From positions 93,322,283-93,386,282 of the forward strand of contig NC_044277.2 in assembly GCF_004027225.2 (NCBI RefSeq): a DNA stretch of 64,000 nt. The letters are read 5' to 3'. Both the position numbers and the translations under genes were made by a program. The stretch's first letter is position 1; the number at the start of each line of letters is the position of its first letter. Positions 51,458 through 64,000 of the stretch are shown in pieces. The notes beneath the pieces were generated by a model that saw only the letters and a program-made list of their open reading frames with translations, was not told the DNA's origin and searched no databases. Source of the DNA: Strigops habroptila (Eukaryota; Chordata; Aves; Psittaciformes; Psittacidae).

Positions 51458-52621
51458 ACTCTTTTAGAAAGCCTCCTACTGAGCTATGATCTAGTGCTTA
51501 GTATTACTCCATACTCTGGGATATGTGGTTAAAAGAGAAACACCTTCACTCACTAATTTGTGTAAAGGATAACTCTTTATGGCCAGGAATGGAATTTCAG
51601 AAAAGGAGAGGGGAAATACAAGGACCCACTTAGCTTTCCATTAAGAAACCATGTAGTGATATTCAGAGGAGAAGGCACAACAGTTCCTATAAGCAATGAA
51701 AATAGGAAAAAACCGACGACAAAAACTTAGTGTCAGGTATATACCAAGCACGTTTCGTCACAGCTCTGTCAATACCACCTTTGTTGTGATTGCAAATGCA
51801 AACAGCATATTCGTGTAAATACGCCTTTACCTACCACTCGTTATGGATCATTTACCTAAAGTGCCTGTGGTGTGGAGGTTCTGCTGGCTTCTGGGCTGGT
51901 TTTAGTGTAACAGTTTTGCGTGGATTTTGAAGGGAAGACATGATTCTAAAAAAAACAACACATGAAAATGCAAATATTTGGGGAAAATGTCAAAGTGTGA
52001 ACTCATGTGACAGCAGACCCCTTAGCAGAACTGAGCTAGCCCCATCGTTGTGAGCAGGCAGTTCACTAGAAGGTATGAGCAATAGTGAGGACAGAGGTTT
52101 TTCAGGCTGGTGGTGGCAGGTTCAACACATCCAGTGTTCCTGCTGATGTCAGCCTGAGGGAAAATGCAGCCTGATGCAAACTGCATTAGGGCTGAGGCAC
52201 TCAAATGGGAAGCATTTTGGTAATCAGTCTATTTCGTGGAATTAAAGGAGAAGACCCACTGTGACATGCTGGGATATATGTTGTTAATTGCTCATCATAA
52301 CAATTCCATTTCTTCAGCAAGATGTCTCTTTTCCCTTACTTCCTCTCCCTGTGAAATGATCTTGTCAATATGGAGAGAGCAACCCTGAGGAATCTATAAT
52401 CTAATGAAAGATTGCTGTTGCCATGGCATAGAGAGAGTTCTGATTTTATATTTAAAGAATTTCTTAGTCTTCATTTGCATTTCCTGACTCTCTAAATAGC
52501 TATATCAGCTGTTAGGAGTCAAACAATTAAAAATGCTCTGTTATTAAGAAGAAATTAAAAGAAGTAATCAGCTTAACACAATTCCAGCTCAAAAAAGCCT
52601 TCCCTGGCAGCTCATGGGAAA

Positions 52622-52637
52622 AGCATATTTGTATGCT
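52622..52637. other. Small AT-rich palindrome, POU-like
   Basis: AGCATA and TATGCT flank TTTG, giving half-sites resembling POU/octamer motifs. A 6-bp arm is unremarkable by length. Confidence 0.4.
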
Positions 52638-53974
52638 GTTAACATCCCAAATTGGCTTAAGCTAAAATACACCAGGGCAAGATTAAACCAAAGCAAAGAC
52701 AGTAGAAAAAGAACTAATGTTTTCTTTTCACTGTGAACAATGTGAAATTTCATCGGGTTTTGTTGTTAGTATGTCATAGGAAAATACTATGCTGAAGCCT
52801 ACTATGCAGGCTCTTACAAACCTCTAAGTGAGACTCTTTACTACAAACTTCTTGGCGTCTACTGAATTCCCCTATTGATTTGACTGAAATGTTTGTACCA
52901 GGCTCATTCTTGTCCCATCTTCAGTGTCTTAACAAGAGAGATTTTTTTTCTCCTCCTTTGTTTTAATTCCTTTGTTTTGTGGGTGGGTGCAATAAAGTTT
53001 TATAATCCTGATGAACTGATAGTAACAGGGTTGAACTTAACACAAGAAGAGGCAGATAGTATAATACCTGCACCTCCTTTGCTATTCCTAAGACACCTAT
53101 TGCTATCATTCATCGGTCGCAGCCTCTACTGTTATTATCTTGGATGTCTGCAGGATAAATGCTGCAAATTGCACTACAGCTAATCAGATCATTTTGTGGC
53201 AAATGGGGTGGTGCAATCTGTGGTACAATCACCAGGAACACTGGCCAGCATTTATACTCCAGGTTAAAAAAGCCTGAAACTATAAACATTTGGCTCCATA
53301 TATCCTGAGCCAAACTTCAGGAAAGTACAGCTGAGGATTAAGAGTTTTGGTTTCCATTTTATTTCCATTGCTAAAGATTTTAGCTCAGAGCACCAGACAC
53401 AGGCAAGAGATCCAGGCCTTCCCAGGATGCCCAACTCAAAGTTTAAAGTCATGGAAGCTCTCTGCCCTACCTGGTGTGCTTTCTTTGGTGTCAACTCTCC
53501 CTGCTCCCCAGTACGCTAGTAATATTTTTGTCTTTTCCTTCCTCTTCCCTTTCCAGAATATCCATTTCACTGTGTATTTGACTCTGGATCATATTCACAT
53601 CTGTGGTTGAAATTTACCTCTAGAAGAACCTTGGGCACCAAGCATTTCCAGGCACCCCTAAACTTTCAGAGAAGCTAGTCATGCCTGTGCTTTGTGGTCT
53701 AGGGCTGTCCCAGATAACATCACTGGCCTTGCTTTGATGATTTCACTCCTGCGTGGACAAACCACTGTTTTGAAAATAAAGCTCATTTTGCTCAGAAGGA
53801 GGCTTTTCAACCTTAACACGTGGCATACCACATAGCGTCTGTATACTAGGGTTAACATGGAAGTCAGCTTGGTGAGTTAGGTGCCTCTGAATCTTATCCC
53901 ACCTGAAAAAGTAGAGCCAGAGCAGCCTTTAGATAAAGATGGTGTTGTTACTGTTCTCTAGTTCTCTCGTTGTT

Positions 53975-54002
53975 GATATATGGGATATTGTCCCCATATA
54001 TC
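53975..54002. other. Perfect 10-bp hairpin
   Basis: GATATATGGG and CCCATATATC flank an 8-base spacer ATATTGTC. The CCATATAT core resembles a serum-response CArG-type box (CC(A/T)6GG) but lacks the closing GG, so no factor is assigned. Confidence 0.8.
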
Positions 54003-57000
54003 TCTTTCTGCACTGAAACTGAGAGTGAACTGTGCTCATTACAGCGTCATTACAGTTTGTAAGGTGGGTGGCCCATAACTGCATCTCCAAAGCACTATTA
54101 AACCCTTGAATTGGAGTGTAGCCGGGCTAAAAAGCTTAACCAGTTCAAAGGCCAAGTGCGCTTACTTGCAAGGCAATGATCGTCCAAGAACAGTTTCTTT
54201 TTTTCTGGCTTCCCATTCAGATTCTCCAGTTTGCTTCCCAGGATGATAGGCCAGCTGATATACAGACAGTTGTTTTATCAGCTATTTAAGAGATGGCTTC
54301 GTGATACAAGCTATGGTCTCTTTCCCAATACCGGATGTCTTCTCAAGAAGGTCTGTCTGCTTACTTGGTATAGGATTATTTTTCTAGCCCAGAGCAGTCT
54401 TGAATGCTGAGGTTGCTTGCCCATAAATTTGGTTATTATTTGCTTTATTTTTCCCCTAGCCTGCTGTACATCATGGGGGACAGAAGAGGAAAAGATGCAG
54501 GTGAAAATCTTTTAGTTTCCAATGTTTGATATATAGTTAGTTTTGTTATTCTAACCTCATGCATCCATCTTAAGGTTGATGAAGTGATGAAAAATAACTG
54601 CAGAGAAATAGTTTCTTAAACTTCTCTGCTGTACACAGCCTCTGAATCTGTGAACATCAAGATTCGTTCCTCTAGGGTCCAAAAATATATTATTAGTTCT
54701 GTTTGATATTCCCTACTGATTGAGTCACTAAACATTGATGATTGAATTCCTAATGATTGATGTGGTCAAAAAAAATAAAGCCCCCAACAAAATCCCACCA
54801 CCTACCTGGAGATGCTGTTTTGCATTTCTATATGGAACACATCCTAAGCTTTTGACTCACCTTGTAAATCCAATTGTACTTCTTGGGTACTCCAGTGTGC
54901 AATGGTAGCTGATGCTCTTGCTATTTTGCCATGCTAGCTCAGCGTCATGCTGTGGCCAAACTAGGTTCTCCATCAGTCATTTAAGAAAAATATTTTTACT
55001 GCTTGCAACTTCAAAGCAGAGGTAGTTAAATGAAATATTTTACTTGGGACTGGTGAGTTATTGTCAAAATGTATGATGAACTCTCAAGACATGGCTGATA
55101 TTTAATGAAGAATCTTCTCAATTTTTTCTCTTTTAAGAAATTTGTTCACTGAATATGCTCATGTTTAGGTGTTGAAGTCCTAGGCAAGCTCCAAAGTCTG
55201 CCCAATAAAGGTTGTACAATGTGGATTTCTCCTAGAGTCCTTGGTTTCCCATTTGGTCCAATAGAAACATGAATTATTCCTGGGTTAGCATATTTGGATA
55301 GCTATGACTAATAAGCATATGCATGCATGTGTCGTATATAACTTTTATAGACATGTATCAGACAAGCATGAGTTTGGATTTTTGGTGCTCATTAAAGAAA
55401 TGAGACTTCCCTCGTTTGAATCAATTCCTTGGTCAAAGAAGCCTTTTAGTAGAAGATATTTTAAGTGGGATTATTGCTGTCCTTTGTAATGCTGATGAAA
55501 TCCTCTCAGGAATTAGGTGACATATTTGTCAGTAAGAACACCCAAGTTGTGTCCAAGAGCTAAACAGACTTTTGATCTCTCAGAATGATCTTCTGAGAGC
55601 TCTTCTTGATTACCTCTCCAAAACCAGATTTGACTTTGCCTCCAAAGTTTTTCCTACCTTCTGCTCTATGAGTAAATAGATTTATTTTAGAGAGACATCA
55701 CCCTTTCATAACAACAAAAAAAAAGTAGACTGTTCTGAGTGTCTGACCCTCCTTTTAGTCTCTTTTCCATTTCTCAGTGAAGCAAACAAAGCCATGTAAA
55801 TCTGAAATACTCATGGGAAGGGAGAAAGAGGGAGAGGCTGCTGCTTCTTTTTGGGGTTTTTTTGATCAAGGAGTAGTGCCCAGAGACACTGAACAGAAAG
55901 AGGCTCCCATTGTGCACAAGTTGCACAGACATGTGAAAGCAGCAGTCTGTTGATTTAATATTACTGTAATAAATACTTGAATATATTTTGTAAGTCTATA
56001 GTATGCTGCTGCAAAATTGTTGTTTGTCTCCCAGTAGTCTTCCAGGAAATGTGTTAGTACATTTGTATCTCTTGCTTGCATCGCACAGAACATGAGGATG
56101 AATTTAGATGTATTTGGGAAGCTGACTCTGATGTCTTCCTCCCATTTGTCTGGTATCAGTTCTTGCTGACAGTGCTCTGCAAGGGAGTTTCCCTTAGGAA
56201 GTAAGGTTTTTATTGGACTAGTGCTTCTCTGAAGTATGTATAGAGGAAATTAACACTAGTAACATCAAGTAGAAAAAAAAAATCTCTTCAAGAGCTCCAG
56301 CAGGCTCCCCTAAGTATGATCGCATGTTGTATAATACAGGGAATAATAAAAATAAGTAGTGATTATAGAGAAACATACATTTTATATATGTTTTTGTTAT
56401 CCACAAAGCCAGTATTATATTTGATCAAAAGGCCCTCACATACAATGTCAATTTTATATTTGTATCTTTTGTATGAGAGTACCAAATGTCATAGTTGTGT
56501 AATGCAGAAATATGGTAATCAGCTGCTTAAATATTTAAATAATGAAAAGCTGTTGATAACATAGTGAGCAATGTTCAAATACTGTGTGAAAAGTAGCAGA
56601 AAATCTGCAGGAAATGTATAATTACACAGTTTGTTAAGCCTTTGTATTTTGCATTGACGACACATCATCTTGTGTATATATATGTTTGCAAACGAAATCA
56701 AATGTTCATCATTTGATGCTTCATTTGCTAATTATAATGTGGGATCCAATACAGCAATATGCATCTACAGTGAATAGAAGCTGACTGTAGCTCAAGAGTA
56801 GGCTTTTTCTGTTTTTGAATCTCACTTGTAGGTGCACATAATCCCTTTTTTCTTTATTCTCTCTTCAAAATTTTTGACTCCCTGTTACAGTTCCAGCTGT
56901 CGGCCCCACAATCATTCTTAAATCATGTAGCTTAGGTCTGAAACTTACCCTATTAGGAGTGTCAGGCTTTATCATACCTGTTAAGCCACGGATTATTGTA

Positions 57001-59533
57001 GTGAGATGTTGAGGGTAAATGTTAGAAGGTTACATCAGATCTCCTGCTTCAGATTTTGACCTGATAGGGACGGGAAATAAGGACTGAAATCTCCCTCTCA
57101 CGTTCTATCTGCTTGTAGATGAGTTTCATTCAAAACCTTTGGACTCCTTTTACTTCCTTGGGCTGTCTATGCCTTTTCTTTGTACTTCCTCTGAGGGGCT
57201 ATTGCCTCTGACACCCTTAATGATGTATTTCAGTCCCTGAATTGAGAAAGGTCAGCAACCTAGATTGTTGTTTGTCCTGTTAGCAGGGATGCAAAGAGAA
57301 GGAAATACTCATTTTTTCATTCTCTTACCTCCTTGAAAGTCCATTTAAAATTGCTTGTAATATGGGAGTGCTACACCTTTTTTCCTTCTTTCCCCAAGTT
57401 ACCTCTTATTTCTTTGCTAACCTTTCAATGTAACAGGCCTGGAGATTGTTCTTGTTTTCAGTGGGAGGCTCCAGTACTCCTGGAAATGGAGGTACCCATG
57501 TTAATCAGAATGTGACTCCAAGCAATTGTCAGCACATCCAGATTCCTGGACTGCTTTGGAGGATTTGGCCCAACTTGTGTCCTCATAATTAAAAGTACAG
57601 TTACTTTGGCTGGACAATCCAAGGCAGGGGGGAGACTAGAGTGAGCTTTCTGTTATACTATTAACATGCTCTCAGTTTAGGTCCTCAGGAAACCTCTGAC
57701 CAGTTTTTATTTGAAGAAGTCTCTGTCCAGGATAATATTATGACTAGAATCAAAGGAAGCAGAAAAAAAAAATAGGTTTTCCTACTGAAAAAAAGTGAAA
57801 GACACTTCTTATTTCCTCAGCCTAAATTTCTGGAAGAATAACCCAAGATAGGACTTGGCAAGTGCTTATTATGCCCTCTGCCAAATAATGGCTAGAGATC
57901 TAGCAAATCTGGTTATTAAATGAGCTGAGCAGGAAGATCCTGTTTGAAACTGCTTAGAAATACTAGCACTATGCTCAGCAGAGGACAAAAGATGCAGGGA
58001 TTATGACCTGCACTTCCTGAGCCCTCAACTAAGTAAGATCAAAGTCAACAGTGGGCATAGCAGCTCCAGAGAAGCGAGAGAGGAGGGGACTGTTGTTGAG
58101 GCTCATGTGCTGCTATTGACATTCAACCTGCTCTTGTTATTGTTATTTTGCTTGGCTTTTAGCTGATAAACAAAATATGGAGTACTGTCTACAAACACAG
58201 ACAGAAAAGGTCTCAACTACTGCCTAACTGCTGTGTGCTGCAATTGCCACCTGAGAGCTATCTTTTTGGAATTAAAATGAGAACTGGTGGCATTTTATGG
58301 ACTGGTACTAGCAGTAATGTTTTACAGTAATAGGCCATGAATAGGGTGGTTGAGAGAAGCAGAAAGGCTTTATTCATAGGCAAATCCAGGGAATGGTGTT
58401 TAGACAGTCCAGAGAGTCTGTTCTGTAGCTGAACTGCACTGCCACCAGTTGCTAGAGCAGATTGTGTAAGTGACCCAAAGGGATGGCAGAGAATAACTTT
58501 ACAGCTCCCAAGAGTGGACGGATCCTATTCAGTGAAGCTGTCTCAACTGTCAGGGCAGTTCTTCTTCCATGTCAGTGGACTGAAAAATATCTCTATTTTT
58601 CCCTTTGTAACCAAAAGCAAAAGCCAGCTTTTGAAAGACTATTTTAAATGTAGAAGAGCTTCAGGCTTCTGAGGGCTTAATCTTCAAAAATGTTAATGAT
58701 GGCTCACAAAAGCTAGTATTCCATAAGGAGACACTGTACAATTTGTCTTGCATCCTTCTTAAAGATGATTTATAACTCTATATGTAGAATAATTCACTTG
58801 CTATTTTAAAGCTGGGGAAGATGCAACTTCATTTAATTCTGTAACTATATGGTCTCTCTGTTTCAGTACTGGGGAGGAAGTGCTGTTTCTTCATCCTGAA
58901 ATCCTGTATAGGTGCGATAGACAGAAAGCTATGCTTCTCTGGATCGGTGTTCAGCAGCTTTTCTACCAGGCCTTCCCAGAAGGACATTCCTTTTGTGGCA
59001 ATGTGCTTGGCAAGGGGGGTGAGCCCTGAGTGCCTGAGCCATGCTGTGGCTTGAAGAAAACTGGGGAGAGCAGTAGCTTGTATTCCTTAGGGTTTCTGGG
59101 GCAGTAGACTAGGAGAGGTCTCCTGTATCTTTTTACAGCCTGCCTTGGCTTCCCTTTCTTGCCTGGTGAAGGAGGGCCTCCACATGCTTGGGGCTTGACT
59201 CCAAGCTCAGAGGCTGGGTTTGCAAATGGCTTTAAAACATTAGCCAAAAATATTAGTCTGTGCATGTGTATGTGGAGGCGTGGGGGAGGGAGCGTTGCTC
59301 CCTTGTGCAGTCACACAGAACAAGCCACAATCTGGCGTGCTTTTGGTTATTAATAGCTAGAATATGGAAGTAGGGCAAATATCCATCCTGATTTATCCTG
59401 ACCTGAATAATCCATATAGTCTTCAGGCCACAGACTAGCGATTCCATCTCTAGCTGTCACATTTCTGAATTTTAGGAAGTGATATCTGTGACCATTTTGT
59501 GTCATGATGATCAACGTCATATTAAAGAGAGAA

Positions 59534-59720
59534 GCCTGCAGGCAGGCGTGTGAGCTGCGTGAGCGCTGCTTGATTAGGGAAGCGCCAGGGTGGGGATCCT
59601 GCTTGCTGTCACTCCTGCTTGCTGTCACTCCTGTCACGTTGTCAGAGACCACGAAACAAAAGATCCCGAGGGAGAGGTCACCCTGTCCCGGGGGCTGCTC
59701 TGCTGAGGAGGGGAGAGTGG
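59534..59720. promoter_or_regulatory. Locally CpG-richer block
   Basis: The block opens with the 10-bp palindrome GCCTGCAGGC (59534-59543). CpG dinucleotides recur through GGCGTG, TGCGTGAGCGC, AGCGCC, CACGTT, CACGAA, CCCGAG and CCCGGG, much denser than in surrounding sequence. It is too short and weak to call a CpG island. An alternative promoter or enhancer is possible but unsupported by any recognised exon. Confidence 0.25.
59599..59630. repeat. 16-bp perfect tandem duplication
   Basis: CTGCTTGCTGTCACTC occurs twice head to tail and is followed by a partial third echo CTGTCAC. Confidence 0.88.
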
Positions 59721-62700
59721 GAAAGACACCCTGAGAGGGAGGCCCTAAGAAAGAGACCCTAAGACACAGGCAGAGGAGAGGAGTCAAAGAGCTGTGAAGC
59801 AGCACTGAAGAAGGCAGGAGACATTTGGTTCAGGAGCGGAGAGGGGGGAAAGAAAGAGGGAGAGATGTGAAAAACCCAGTATCCCAATGGTTAACCATTC
59901 CTAGGCAGGATCAGGGTGTTCTGTGTGAGCACAAACTGATACAAGAATAGCAGGCTGTTGAGATTCCAGGAATTAAAATAGAGTTCTGAGAGTCAGGAAA
60001 GGCTCTGAGGTGTTACTGGAAGTTGGGCTTTACTTTTCCTTCTTGTTTCTGAAAATCAAATACATTTAATTCCATATTTTTATCCTCTTCCCAGCTTGCA
60101 ACATGGTGTTTTTCACACCTATTTTTGAAATCACAGCAACTTTTTTGACCAAATGTGCAGATTTGCCATTGTGGCCTACTTACGTTCCCAACATGTGAAG
60201 AGAGACAAACAAAAGGGTATTAACTGTGATAAATCCAGCAAAAAGATGCCTGGACACAAATCAGAAGTCCTCATTTGGTCAGGTTTCCCTCTGACTTCCA
60301 GATGAACTGGCATGATTCTGGAGTAAAGCATGCAAAGCTGGAAGAATAGGGTGCACATTTGCATCCTGTTATTGTTCTAAGTGTTATTCTGGTAACAGTT
60401 TTCCTTTTCTGGATGGGCACACAAAAAAGCGATAAATATTATTGCTGATTGCCTTTTAGAAACTGCAGGCATTAGCTGGAACATAGACCTATTTACTTGG
60501 GGTAGAACAAGTATATAGGGAAACAAATCCTTGCCCTGAAGTATTTAAAGCTTAATATTAAACCAAGACACAATGTAAGGAACAAGAGTAGCATGAAATG
60601 AAGATGGTTGTGCTAACAGTCTGCTGTTATTTAAGCCAGCTAATGAACAATTTGGTAGCTTCAAATCATCTAGCACTATGTGTGTTTCGTGGCATGTTTC
60701 TGTTCTGCTTTGATGCAGTTAAGTAAATACAAGAATGGTTTCTACCAGTTCTACTAATCTCTGGGATTGCAGTGTTTGAGTTATAGCCAGGGCAGGTTAG
60801 TCCATTTGTAAATACTGAGTTTCAGTGTAAGTCTGTGCGTCCAAACCATATTTTGGACCTTAAATGTCAGTATGGAACCTCACAGATAGCCAGCTCTCCA
60901 TGCTGCAGTCAAGTAGCCATGGTTACACGCCTCCTCCTCATGCCTCCTTTCCCAAGCCACAGAAGACGAGGAAGCACCACAGGTCCCCTGCCTCTTCCCT
61001 CCAGATTTCACACTCTTCCCCCACTAAACATGAGCCTTCATTCACACCCCCTTGGCAGAAAGCTCCCAGTCAGAATGAATGCAGCACAGCAAGATAAACA
61101 TGCATCTCCTAATGCTGACAACCACCTTGGTGCTTCTGCAGAAGGGGCTGGGATGGCACCTTCATGTTGCAAAGGAGCTGAAGGTGGGCAGGTGAGTCTG
61201 CTGCTGCATATAGGCAGCCTCAGCAGCCACCCTTCCAGCACCCAGCCCTTGTCTGGGACCAGAGGACAGCTGTGGTAGCCCTGCTCCCTTTCTTCTCACA
61301 GCCAGGGAAACCACAGGGCCCCAGGTCCTGACCCAGCCAGGGAGGCTGAGATTCCCACAAGTGGGGATGAGAGGGCATGCCAGGATTTTCCTGTTTGCTT
61401 TTGAAGTGCAGATGCCAGCTATGCACGCGTTTCTCTGTGTGTCTGATGGGAAGTGTGCACCAGCACTCGGGGCTCTGTGGCTTGGGCTTGTGGCGTTTGT
61501 GAGCCTAAGTTTGTCAGCCGTAAGTTATTCTTGTCAGATTTCCAAGTAAACAGCAGATATTCACCCCTTTGAGCTGTTACAGTTTGCCAAGAAAACTGTC
61601 TGAGCTTTGAAATTTCTCCTTTTATATTCTGCCTTCCTGACCCTGCCTTCGCTGACAGCAGGTCCCTCTTGTGAGGGGAATGTCCTCCAGGCACAACACA
61701 GGGAAATGGAGGAGGGGAATTTTCACCTCCAGAAATCCTGTTTGGCAAGACAAGGATGTCTGGGCCTGCGAAAGGGACTGCAGCAGGCAGCTCGGTGCAG
61801 CTAGGACTCGTCGACCAGACTCTCCCTGACACTGAGCAAGATCATTTCTCTGGAGAGAGGGGGCAGGGTAGGAGTGCGCACAACCCAGTTGATGGGTGAT
61901 AGCTCATTAAGCTGTCACAGCTCTATGGTAACAGCGTGTATGGCATTCACATCTAAAGCAAGCACACAGGCTTTGATCAAGTTTGCTCTTATTATAGTAG
62001 TGGAGTTCAGCCCAGCCTAGGCTCCTTGGGAGCTGGAGACTTTGCAGCTTGCAGAATAAGCCCTGTCTCTGCCTCTACAGAGACACTTCCATAGGGTTTC
62101 TTGTTGCTGTGCCCAGTCCCTACCCAGGGTTGATGCAGAGGGTCAGCTCCACCATCCTCTGAAGCTGTGTGCAGGCAGCACCCTGGGCGTTAGGTTGCCT
62201 TCTCTAAGGACATCCTTAATGAGGTTCTCAGAGGCCCTGCTGGATGTACCTGAGCATGCAGTGAGGATTCTGTGGTCTACGGGAAGGAGCAGGGTATGAA
62301 CAGCTGCTGTTGAGTTATTTTTACATGATCCATACATGCCTTGAGCTTACATGGAAGCTGTTTATGACTGGGATAAGACATAAAAAATGCTAAAGTATCT
62401 GGTATATCTTCCTCTTTAAGATATTACATAAATTGCATAAAGCTAATAATCTGAATTCTGGAATAAAGAGCATTAGTCACACTCTAGATACCATCTTTTT
62501 CCTTTGTGAAGGAAATTCTAGAAATGGTGTTTGAAGACAGGTTTTTATCATATGCTTGAGATGCTGCAAGCAAGTTATTTATTAATTACAAAATATAGCT
62601 GTTCAGTTTTGGTCTTTGGAAGGGGAGAGGACTTCTGGCCTTTAGCATTTCTTTGGGGAAGAAATAATCCAGATCTGCTGAATCAATGGATTTTCTTCTA

Positions 62701-63479
62701 TTGACTTTATACATTTTGGCTAATGTCCAATCTAACCTCCCTCAGCTTCTGTCTGGATGTTTGAACAGTTAGGTCATCTTTGGCAGCTAGTAATATATGT
62801 TTGAATTTTTTATACCAAAGTGAATATTAATGTTCAGCAGCTTATCAAGCCACAAGTTTACGTTACTGCAGAGAAAGCATTGCTGTTTACTTTTGAAAAC
62901 CCAGTCTTGAATTTCTTCTCATCTAGGGGAACAGCACAGTGAATAATTCAGGGGAACAAAGGCATGGTTCAAATACATCCTGACAATCAGCAGGTCTGTA
63001 AATACAGATGGCTTAGCAACAGATCTTTGTGAAGGATCTGTTTTATATAGGCTTCCAAAATGTTGCAGGGGGGTGCATCCGTTATATGCCATGCAGGTCA
63101 AATCCTTCATAAAAGTGCCTTTTTTTCTTGTCATTAGTAAAACTTACAACTTCCTCCCCAGAGAAACCCTTTCCCTTTTTCCTGCAAACCCCTTTGTCCA
63201 GTTGTGTGAGGTCTCTGCGCGACAGAGGTCTTCTATTTGTGGAGCAATTCCTACTGGCCTCCTGCCCTTGTCTTTTTCCTTAGCAGATGACCATGTGCGG
63301 AAGTTAGTCTGCAACTGAAGGTCTGTAAACAGTTGTTAGAGCAGAAGTTGCAGGCTTTAGAGTGGTTTATTGAAGTGGGACTCAGCCAGCCCTGGGCTGT
63401 GCTGAGCTGAATGCACCCCAGTTCCCTGTCATAACATAGAGTGTATACCATGCTGACAGTCATTTGTTTTTAGTGTAGG

Positions 63480-63790
63480 TAATCACTGATATGTTCTTTT
63501 AAGTGAGATTCATAGATGCTGATTACATTTACTGCATAAATTACTTCATTATTAAAATCAGGTCATTTGAGCTCCAAAACCATTAACATGCAAACTATTA
63601 GCATAATTTCATAAGCTAATAAATCAAGCACAGGAAAAGAATTAAGCGGTTCCTTGTGATAAGTGTTTCTTCAGAGATTAAGAAACACAATTTTCTTATG
63701 CATATATTAGCATTTTTAAAGTGAATTCATGCAAAAGCAATTTTTCTGCATATATATAACTTATATTTAGTAATTGTTATACTCAGCCTC
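63480..63790. promoter_or_regulatory. Candidate POU/homeodomain-rich conserved block
   Basis: ATGCAAA at 63588-63594 resembles the POU octamer half. TATTAGC (63596-63602) and GCTAATA (63615-63621) form a 7-bp inverted repeat with ATAATTTCATAA between. Further TTATGCATATATTAGCA and TTCATGCAAAAGCAA words follow near 63700-63745. AT-rich vertebrate developmental enhancers often look like this, but AT-rich junk can too. Confidence 0.3.
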
Positions 63791-64000
63791 CAGAGCTGTT
63801 TCAAAATTCATGTTTTTTTCTCAAACCGCTGTACAGGAATTTGACATTGAACCAGCTAGCCTGTTATGATATACTCTACCTGTAAAATTCTTTATGCCTT
63901 TATTAAACAGTCAAAGTTAAGAAATAAAACAAGCCAAGATATGATTTAGAAGAAAAATAGCTTGGGTTCATCTTAGATAATGAACTGTTCATCCAAGGTA

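Larger units (their letters stand above)
44050..64000. other. Unique non-coding sequence, no gene recognised
   Basis: I see no exon with recognisable homology and no RNA gene. Longest frames (plus 45804-46226, minus 59350-59805, plus 60835-61278, minus 61419-61832; 137-151 codons) have no family resemblance. Three of the four fall in the GC-richer stretch 59.3-61.8 kb, where stop codons are rarer. Inverted repeats, small tandem repeats and two candidate regulatory blocks are listed separately. Confidence 0.62.

Noticed and set aside
60835..61278. 147-codon plus-strand open frame, overlapped by other frames on both strands
   Set aside because: Several frames are open at once because local GC content is higher; no single frame stands out as coding.
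1..64000. CRISPR arrays, bacterial operons, phage or integrated viral genes
   Set aside because: No regularly spaced repeats, no ribosome-binding-site and operon structure, and no retroviral gag/pol/env-like frame; the reverse-transcriptase matches are all CR1 LINE.

Overview
The window looks like a stretch of bird (Aves) nuclear chromosome with no recognisable protein-coding exon. The diagnostic evidence is the mobile-element content. Three CR1 LINE copies are identifiable from the avian CR1 3' end (ATTCTATG-type octamer tail, 3' UTR, reverse-transcriptase C-terminus), and a fourth, older fragment resembles CR1 relics known from turtles, crocodilians and birds. The background is AT-rich, CpG-poor and full of short homopolymer tracts. 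Open frames outside CR1 are at most about 160 codons, lack recognisable domains and look like chance frames. I cannot say which bird it is, which genes flank the window, or whether it lies in a large intron or a gene-poor intergenic region.

Layout: 1-10235 is unique sequence with two G-quadruplex motifs and a homeodomain/E-box-like motif cluster near 760. An ancient CR1 relic on the minus strand lies at about 10236-10348. Unique sequence to 20730 holds a 12-bp perfect hairpin at 11970, a strong minus-strand G4 motif at 15238 and a compact inverted repeat with exactly abutting 10-bp direct repeats at 19732-19796. A minus-strand CR1 lies at 20731-21186. From 21187 to 34426 there is unique sequence with a CpG-bearing palindrome at 27620 and two G4 motifs. 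A longer minus-strand CR1 lies at 34427-35200. From 35201 to 43321 there is unique sequence with poly-T tracts and two G4 motifs. A plus-strand CR1 with a large internal deletion lies at 43322-44049. The rest, to 64000, is unique sequence with a 13-bp perfect hairpin at 51423, a locally CpG-richer block near 59.5-59.7 kb and an AT-rich POU/homeodomain-like block near 63.5-63.8 kb.

No genes here can be shown to work together. The CR1 copies are 5'-truncated relics whose reverse-transcriptase frames are incomplete or broken. I found no convincing new biological system. The strongest unexplained structures are the direct/inverted repeat unit at 19732-19796, the two hairpins at 11970 and 51423, and several candidate conserved non-coding blocks that need a cross-species alignment to confirm or dismiss.
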